Assembly (NCBI GenBank): GCA_003260075.1
Contig: QLIY01000212.1
Span: 129,719-193,718, forward strand
Direction: 5' to 3'
DNA: 64,000 nucleotides
Origin: Phallusia mammillata
Lineage: Eukaryota; Chordata; Ascidiacea; Phlebobranchia; Ascidiidae
This document shows, piece by piece, positions 58,201 to 64,000 of the stretch. The stretch's first letter is position 1; each line of letters opens with the position of its first letter. A program made the position numbers and the translations under genes. The notes beneath the pieces are model-generated. The model did not search any database and was not told where the DNA came from. It worked only from the letters and a program-made list of their open reading frames with translations.

Positions 58201-61200
58201 TGTTTTGTTTGCACAACTATAAGAAGGTTTAAACTTTACAGCAATTCCTTAACGTAGCATTTAAATCAAGTGGTGCTCTACTAAGTCCAAAAGTTTTACG
58301 GAATGTAATTTCGTTTCAGTTGCTTACCCTAAGAACAAAGTCATAGTCTCCCATTTGAGGCAACCAAACTCCAACGTAAACCTTGTCCCCAACTGCTGCA
58401 TTTTCTTCATCAGATATTTGACTGAAATTAGAGCTTGTGTATCGAGCCATGTACAGGTCGAGTTCAGCTTCGGCGGGTCCAGCAACAATTTTCTCTTGTC
58501 TACATAACATAAAAAAAACTAGTTTAGAATTGTTCAAGTTTAGAATTGCAATTAATGTTCACATGTGTTGATTTAGTATATGGCAGCAACAGTGTGGCAA
58601 AGCTGCAACATACGTTCTGTAGAAGACCAAAGTAAAGCAAAAACGCCCCCCCCCCCGATTTAGTATATGGCAGCAACAGTGTGGCAAAGCTGCAACATAC
58701 GTTCAACAAATCATCATTTGAAGAACAAATCATTGAAGATTTATAACACTCCAGCAGAGTAACAAGTATTGCACTTATAACCGCTTTAACCTGAGCATAA
58801 GCAAGCTTTGAAGAAACCGGTGATCACATGACAGCGCTTACCCAATCACAGGCGTAAGTCCTGTTCCCAAGGAAACCTTCAGGTCTCGGTTGTACATGCA
58901 AGTAAAGTGAATAAACTCGATGCTGTCTCGGGAAATTCCGGATTCATGAACCTCGGGAACGACGCACAGGCTGTAGACCACCAGCACATAATCGTCGCGG
59001 TTCTAAAAAACCCAAAAAAGGTTTACCAGGTATTTACAACTTTGTTTTTTTAGGGGATTAGTTTAATACAAATGGTGGTGTAAGGGAAACAATATTATAC
59101 CTTGACCACAACGTAAAGTAACGGAAGAAAAGGTAATCTAATACCCCCCCCCCCTTGGTGAACCCTTAAAGTTGTTGTGATGAACTCATGCACCCTGTTT
59201 ACACTGTCAGTGAGAGTTCGATTGATTTGCTACCAACATGCCTAGCATATGTTCGCGAATTTTCTATGAAACATCGGCAAAAAAAAACCAACACTCGATA
59301 TCCTAACATAACCCGAATGTAACACATACACTATCAAACTTGACATGAGGAAATAACGCTGAAAAAGTTTACCTGGGTTATACATCAGTTGAAAACTACA
59401 TCTTTTTCTAATAAAGTCAAAATATTGTGTCCATATTAATGGTTCATTAAAAGTTTGTGATGCACCCTTGTATACCTTTTGGTACTGGTGCACCCCATAC
59501 ATATTTTGGTGCACCCTTGCACCGTGCACACCGGTTGAAGAGCACTGATCTAATATATATTGAAATATAACGCGCCCGGATAAAGCAAACTGAAATAATA
59601 ACTAGTTAAAAATGTTACACTTTACGAATATCACACTATAAGGTTCGTAATATTTATTATAGGGTCACAATCATGTGCTTTCAAATCAATTTTTTGTGGT
59701 GTTTTTGACGAACTTACACTTTTTGGTATTTCGACAAACTTACAATATTTCAGTTTGCAACGTTTGTTTAACACCTCTTTATTCTACATGTAGACACAGA
59801 TTGTCTTAAAATTGCAATGCTCTTAATTAGGTGGGTGTTTCTTTTTTACATAGACTCCTAAACGTGGCCGAATTTTAACACGTCTTGCGCCCTTTTGTGT
59901 TAACACGTCTACTTTGGGACGACCATTACACAACATAACACCACGGACAAGCCTACCTCCATATCGTATGCGCATTGACCGAAATACCCGTCCAAAGAAA
60001 TTCGATGATAGTCTTGATCGCTGTGCTCGACGCCACAAGCCGGATCTTCATGCAATGTACCGTTTTCATTTATTGCCCTTATTTGGGCGACCTGGCGAAT
60101 GTTTAACGAGTCCAGATAAGCTTGGGAGACGCTGGAATGTAGAGAAGAAATTCGTTATGATATGGAAGTTTTACACGCAAATACCAATTAACGTGGTGAT
60201 AAATAGGCTGACCCAGTTTACTGAACTGAAAATGGACTTGTTTTGTTTTTTCTATATGTTTCAACAAAAATGCTTTTCGTTAGTAAGTAAGGTAAGAAGC
60301 AAAACGTATAATAAAACTAAAGCATTTCGCTTTTTCTAGTTATTTGTTACGAAGGTAATGAACAGGTCAACGTGTGGCGTTTCTAAATCCACCCATATTT
60401 TTGGGAATAAAATTGTTTTTTTTGTCTTGTCTCTAATATTATTTATGCTTAAATGTGACACTATTTTGTTGGCGGTAAATGGCATTGGCAATCAAAAATT
60501 AAATAAATGGCATTTATTTATTTATTGTTTACGTCTATGCTTTATTTTTTAGGCCCTTTACAAATTAAATAAAATAGTTATTGTAGTTTTTAGGTGTTGA
60601 AATGCACTGATAATATGGATTTTCAGCAGATATTATAGCATACCTGATCTCGACGTTAACACCACCGCATGAGATTGAAAGATCGTCAGAAACGTTGGTA
60701 AAAGTAGTAATGTCTGAATAAAAAAGAAAATTGTACCTAACCTTTTCTTGTTCAAAAACTCATTTTAAGCTTCGATTTTTAAGCAAACAATAAAATAATA
60801 CATAGATTTAGCAAACTAAAAATGACTGATTAAAACTAAAAACTCGATTTTGAACATTAATAGTTGTGACTTATTTAACTTACTGATTGACATGAAAAGC
60901 TAAATACGACCAACAAGTTGATGAAATGCCTCTGAAAACGCAATAATTACTCGAAGTAAGGGGACGAATCCCGATCAGGTTTTTTTATGTCTGTATAGGC
61001 GTGGGACCATTCGGCCAAGTTCCTGCCTTAATTTAATTTTTCGTTCCTGTCCGCAAAAAATATTTTAGCTGAGTGCCATCCACCGGACAATGATAAACAA
61101 TAGAATTAAAGGTAATATTTTAGAAAAACCACCGGACAAACGCCCATCACACCCACAAAACACTTACTCTCTCCAAATATTCCTTGTCCAGTTATAAACC

Positions 61201-61790
61201 TCTTGTTTCTGGATAGAAGGTCTGTAAGATTTTGGGAAAAAATAATGCATTGCAAATATGGATTGTAGCTATCTATATAATATCCTTATGATAAGACAGG
61301 AAAATGAATATGTTTCGCATGTATTAATTGAATTAATTTAACTATCTTGCAAATTTTGCTTTTTGTATTTGTATGAATGACAGTATAAAAGAAAACATAT
61401 TTGCTAACGAGAAGTTATAGCAGACAGCGCTATGTTATCTATACGGAAGTGTAACATGTCTTGTGTGAAGCAAACTGCTATATGCTTTATATAACTCGAG
61501 AAAGGCAAATGCGGAAAATGTTTTGTTTTTTACTAAATAAAGTTTTGCTAGTTGCGCAGCAAACTGACTAGAACAATGACAATTTTAAATGCCTTCTTTT
61601 TGTTGCCCTTGTATTTATTTTATTTGTGTAAATATATTGTATGTCAGTTCAGACAAATGTTTATTTAACACATATTTCTAAATCTATTTGCGAAAAAATA
61701 ATAAAGTTTGCACGGACCTTCAGCATTAGTCAAAGCACAAAACGACAATATTGTCAATAAAGCCGCAACAACTGCCCTTGACGTCATCAT
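55236..61790 (-). CDS. zona pellucida-domain type I membrane protein with EGF module
   Basis: Exons: 61790-61718, 61221-61168, 60713-60644, 60131-59957, 59002-58842, 58499-58328, 57735-57656, 57422-57158 (contains a C-run duplication; 72 surplus bases), 56918-56787, 56537-56432, 55417-55236 (TAA). Phases agree and give about 465 residues. Order: signal peptide (AVVAALLTILSFCALTNA), a ZP-N half (ISCGGVNVEI, ACGVEHSDQDYHRI, DDYVLVVYSLCVVPEV, FIHFTCMYN), a ZP-C half (VGDKVYVGVWLP, YCWATPVPEP, FTGFYW, LYIHCNVKACDNRDPSNQC), a furin-type site RRRR, an EGF-like module (ENLGCEFDC, CVCPHNFVLDSDEKTC), then one membrane helix (SSYVVYIAAGMFVVFATLAI) and a short tail. ZP modules polymerise into extracellular filaments such as egg coats; use of this one as an ascidian vitelline-coat component is a guess. 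Confidence 0.9.
56066..56310. repeat. tRNA-derived SINE-like piece in the ZP gene
   Basis: GTGGCTTCGAATCCCAC (about 56184-56200) forms a perfect T-arm with B-box, and TAGAGCGGTAG upstream resembles an A-box. No full cloverleaf. An apparently identical copy is in CAP at 48500-48885. Confidence 0.5.
56631..56879. repeat. exon-overlapping duplication across a C10 run (56750-56759)
   Basis: 56631-56749 repeats as 56760-56879 (offset 129). The second copy belongs to the intact ZP-gene exon 56918-56787; the first duplicates its 3' part and donor. Confidence 0.85.
57189..57322. repeat. duplication inside a ZP-domain exon across C10-11 (57251-57260)
   Basis: 57189-57250 and 57261-57322 (offset 72) both encode LYIHCNVKACDNR. 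Dropping one copy and the C run restores a normal ZP-C sequence; because 72 is a multiple of three the frame survives either way. Confidence 0.85.
58570..58704. repeat. short duplication across a C11 run (58646-58656)
   Basis: 58570-58617 recurs at 58657-58704 (offset 87), next to ZP exon 58499-58328. Confidence 0.75.
59144..59547. mobile_element. hAT element whose left end is replaced by C11
   Basis: Exact target duplications ATCTAATA (59136-59143, 59548-59555) bracket a segment ending ACACCGGTTGAAGAGCACTG, a typical right end. The left end should start CAGTGCTCTTCAACC but reads C11 (59144-59154) and then TTGGTGAACCC. Confidence 0.75.
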
Positions 61791-63900
61791 TGACGTTGAT
61801 GTTGATCCTAAAAGTAAACAAAAATAATTACTAACTTGGTAACCAGAAACATTTAAAACATCTTAGCACAAAAAAACTTACAAAGATCTCAGTTCCTGTA
61901 ACGGCTCCTTGAAAGTTGGACAGCAAGTTGCAAGAACAGTTCCGTTTGCCTATTTCTATAATCTGTGTGAAAGACGAGATACAATAAGGGCAATTTAAAG
62001 AACTGTACAACACAAACGAGTCATGCAATGTGAATTGTTCAAACGCATTATTGGTTACGGGGCTCAAACGTTTTTGGCATTTGTTCTCAGTGTGGGGAAC
62101 AATGAAGTGGTCTCTCAATAATTATCTATACTTAAGACCTAAAGATGAACTAAACAACTAAATCAATTCATCCTGCATTCCATCTAGCTGTTAAGAACAT
62201 ATACCTATACGTATTATGATCTTTCAAAAACTTTAGTCTGACTGCCAGGTTTGATGGAAGCTCATTTATTGACCTCCAACTGAACAATTACGTAAAAATA
62301 CGTCAAAATTTGTAGACTATGCAACCAGATTTAAACCACTTGGTAAATTAATCATTTAAAACTAACTAAAACTTGTGCAAGAACGTGTTTCTTGCGATGT
62401 TTAGTTTACACACCATGTATGTTGAAATCAATAACTTCAAAAGTCGTACAATACGCATCTATAGAGAAATATATAGTCTGTCCCCACACAAGTCGTCACT
62501 TACAAATCTCTACAAATCCCAAATATTCTCAACTTCGATAATTCAGACCATTGATCTATTTGTAGGTATATGCATTTGTTTCAAGTATCGAAGTTACTGT
62601 TTTTATCTAGTCTGATCTGAAAACTTGTTAAATTAGCCCAGTATTCAACAAATTCCACACAAATTGAGCGATTTTCAATTTTCGCGTTTAGTTTACAGCG
62701 CTGGTTACATTTAAACTTTCAAATTGCATTACAACCTCTACAATATGAAAACGCAAAACCTCTCATAAACAGTATAGCAACGGGCGCACAAACAAGTAAC
62801 CGCAATCCTATACATTCGGCGACACGTATTACACAAAACCAGTAGGATCGGTGTTAACGCGCGGAAGATGATTCTGTGATTTCATCGCCCAATTTCCGCT
62901 TTGCAGGCGATTGTTCTTCGGGGCAGGTGTGTTCGGCAGGACTAGGTCGCTTCAGACGAGCAGAGCAAATATTCAGTGGCCCAAACGCGCGCGCAGATTG
63001 CTGGCACGCGCGCTGCTTTAATGATGTCACAATTCACGGTGTATTGTGGCTTGAAATCGCGCTGTAAGGTTTGAAACCACAAGTAAACGAACAAACATTG
63101 AAGAACAAAGTATTTAGAAGTAATTATTACTGGGAAAGATTGGGATGGTCTATACAACACCAAAAATGTGTGTTTTGTGCACACAATATAGCACAAAAAT
63201 GCGGCAAAATATATTTTTATCTGATACCAAAATTGGCTTTTCAACAAATACCCCAACTTGTCATTAAAACATGTTTCTTGTCTGGTCTATATAAAGCTCT
63301 TTTGAGGATCAAATCAATTTAGGAATTAGAAGCAGTAATGCAGTTGATAAAAGGGCCGTTTAAACAGATTTATACTATTTTTTCACTGACAGCAATTTAA
63401 AATCCGAAATTCAAATTTACGTTTTAGTTTTTTACTTTGTTAACATTTTCCCTAAAGCATTTTCAAAACAAGGTAAGCAATAGATTTCGGAGATCATAGG
63501 AGAAAAGAAGAAACAAAGCGAGTTAGAGTGGGAGCCATCGGAAACCTCCTAGTGCTCCGTCGTTAGCACGGCCCTCTGTTAATCACTTCCGGACGTGCTA
63601 CGATTTGTATTGAGGAAACAACGTACGTTTGTTCGCCCTACGACTCAGAGTAAGACTGTTACATCCATCTACTGCAATATTGAATTTACCCATACACAAA
63701 AAGAGTCTTGTGGCAATATATTTATCATATTTCGTGTATATTAATGCGTTTCAATGTGTATCAAACCTTTACAGACGTCATCCAAAAACTTGTAATAATT
63801 TTATTCCAGATGCAACACTGCAGATACACGCAAAATAATACATCTTTTTGCAACAGTCTTACGTGATTATATTTAACTGATGGAACTAGATGGGTTAAAC
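61791..63900. other. upstream of the ZP gene, no gene recognised
   Basis: The ZP-gene leader and promoter should lie just above 61790 (an acceptor-like CTTTTAG is present at about 61803). Around 62860-63060 and 63500-63620 CpG content rises. No conserved frame was found on either strand. Confidence 0.4.
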
Positions 63901-64000
63901 CAGTGGTTCTCAAACTCGGTTTTCGGGGCAGCATGCGGCTCCCAACTACTTATTTTGCGGCTCGCACCAGACCTCAGAAAACCACCAAAGATTGCTATTT
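63901..64000. mobile_element. left end of a hAT element, cut by the window edge
   Basis: CAGTGGTTCTCAAACTCGG starts at 63901 and is followed by GCGGCTC-type sequence. The right end lies outside the window. Confidence 0.6.

Noticed and set aside
59914..60339. 141-codon plus-strand open frame
   Set aside because: It overlaps, in antisense, the ZP-gene exon 60131-59957, which has clear ZP-N cysteines and correct splice sites.
1..64000. CRISPR arrays, operons, ribosomal RNA genes
   Set aside because: No regularly spaced repeats with unique spacers and no rRNA-like sequence; gene structure is eukaryotic.

Overview
The window is animal nuclear DNA: AT-rich and intron-rich, with five recognisable protein genes that have GT-AG introns. 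Gene content (one Pumilio, one selenoprotein N, a bifunctional PAICS, one adenylyl-cyclase-associated protein, a Kip/Cip-type CDK inhibitor exon and a zona-pellucida-domain membrane protein) together with short introns suits an invertebrate deuterostome. An ascidian is my guess from compactness, not something the sequence proves.

Layout. About 1-4.9 kb: no gene recognised. 4.9-8 kb (minus): an unidentified gene with a clean four-exon coding model. 13.45-13.88 kb (minus): first exon of a CDK inhibitor (p27-like). 15.3-32.1 kb (minus): a complete Pumilio gene of 22 coding exons, with a roughly 1.75-kb 3'UTR rich in Pumilio binding sites. 33.6-38.4 kb (plus): selenoprotein N with its in-frame TGA (Sec), a stem-loop just downstream of the TGA, and a 3'UTR SECIS element. 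39.9-42.3 kb (plus): PAICS. 43.0-52.9 kb (minus): CAP, with two phase-matched alternative proline-rich/WH2 exons. 53.55-54.29 kb: a hAT element with a transposase relic. 55.2-61.8 kb (minus): a secreted or membrane ZP-domain protein. 61.8-64 kb: no gene recognised.

Introns and intergenic DNA are loaded with short non-autonomous DNA transposons. At least three terminal-repeat families make 8-bp target duplications (hAT type), and many of these are exact. There are also tRNA-derived SINE-like pieces and a TA-flanked element with 27-bp inverted ends.

A second layer of structure looks technical rather than biological. Runs of 9-12 C (plus strand) repeatedly sit between two nearly identical direct copies of 50-155 bp, and five longer C runs (77-99 bases) and three single Ns also mark duplications or breaks. 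Some fall inside real exons (Pumilio, CAP, ZP gene), so reading frames there must be read across them with care.

Functionally the genes are mostly housekeeping or developmental: translational repression (PUM), cell-cycle control (CDK inhibitor), ER redox/calcium (SELENON), purine synthesis (PAICS), actin turnover (CAP) and extracellular matrix or egg coat (ZP). PUM and SELENON are divergent neighbours and may share a promoter region; PAICS and CAP converge.
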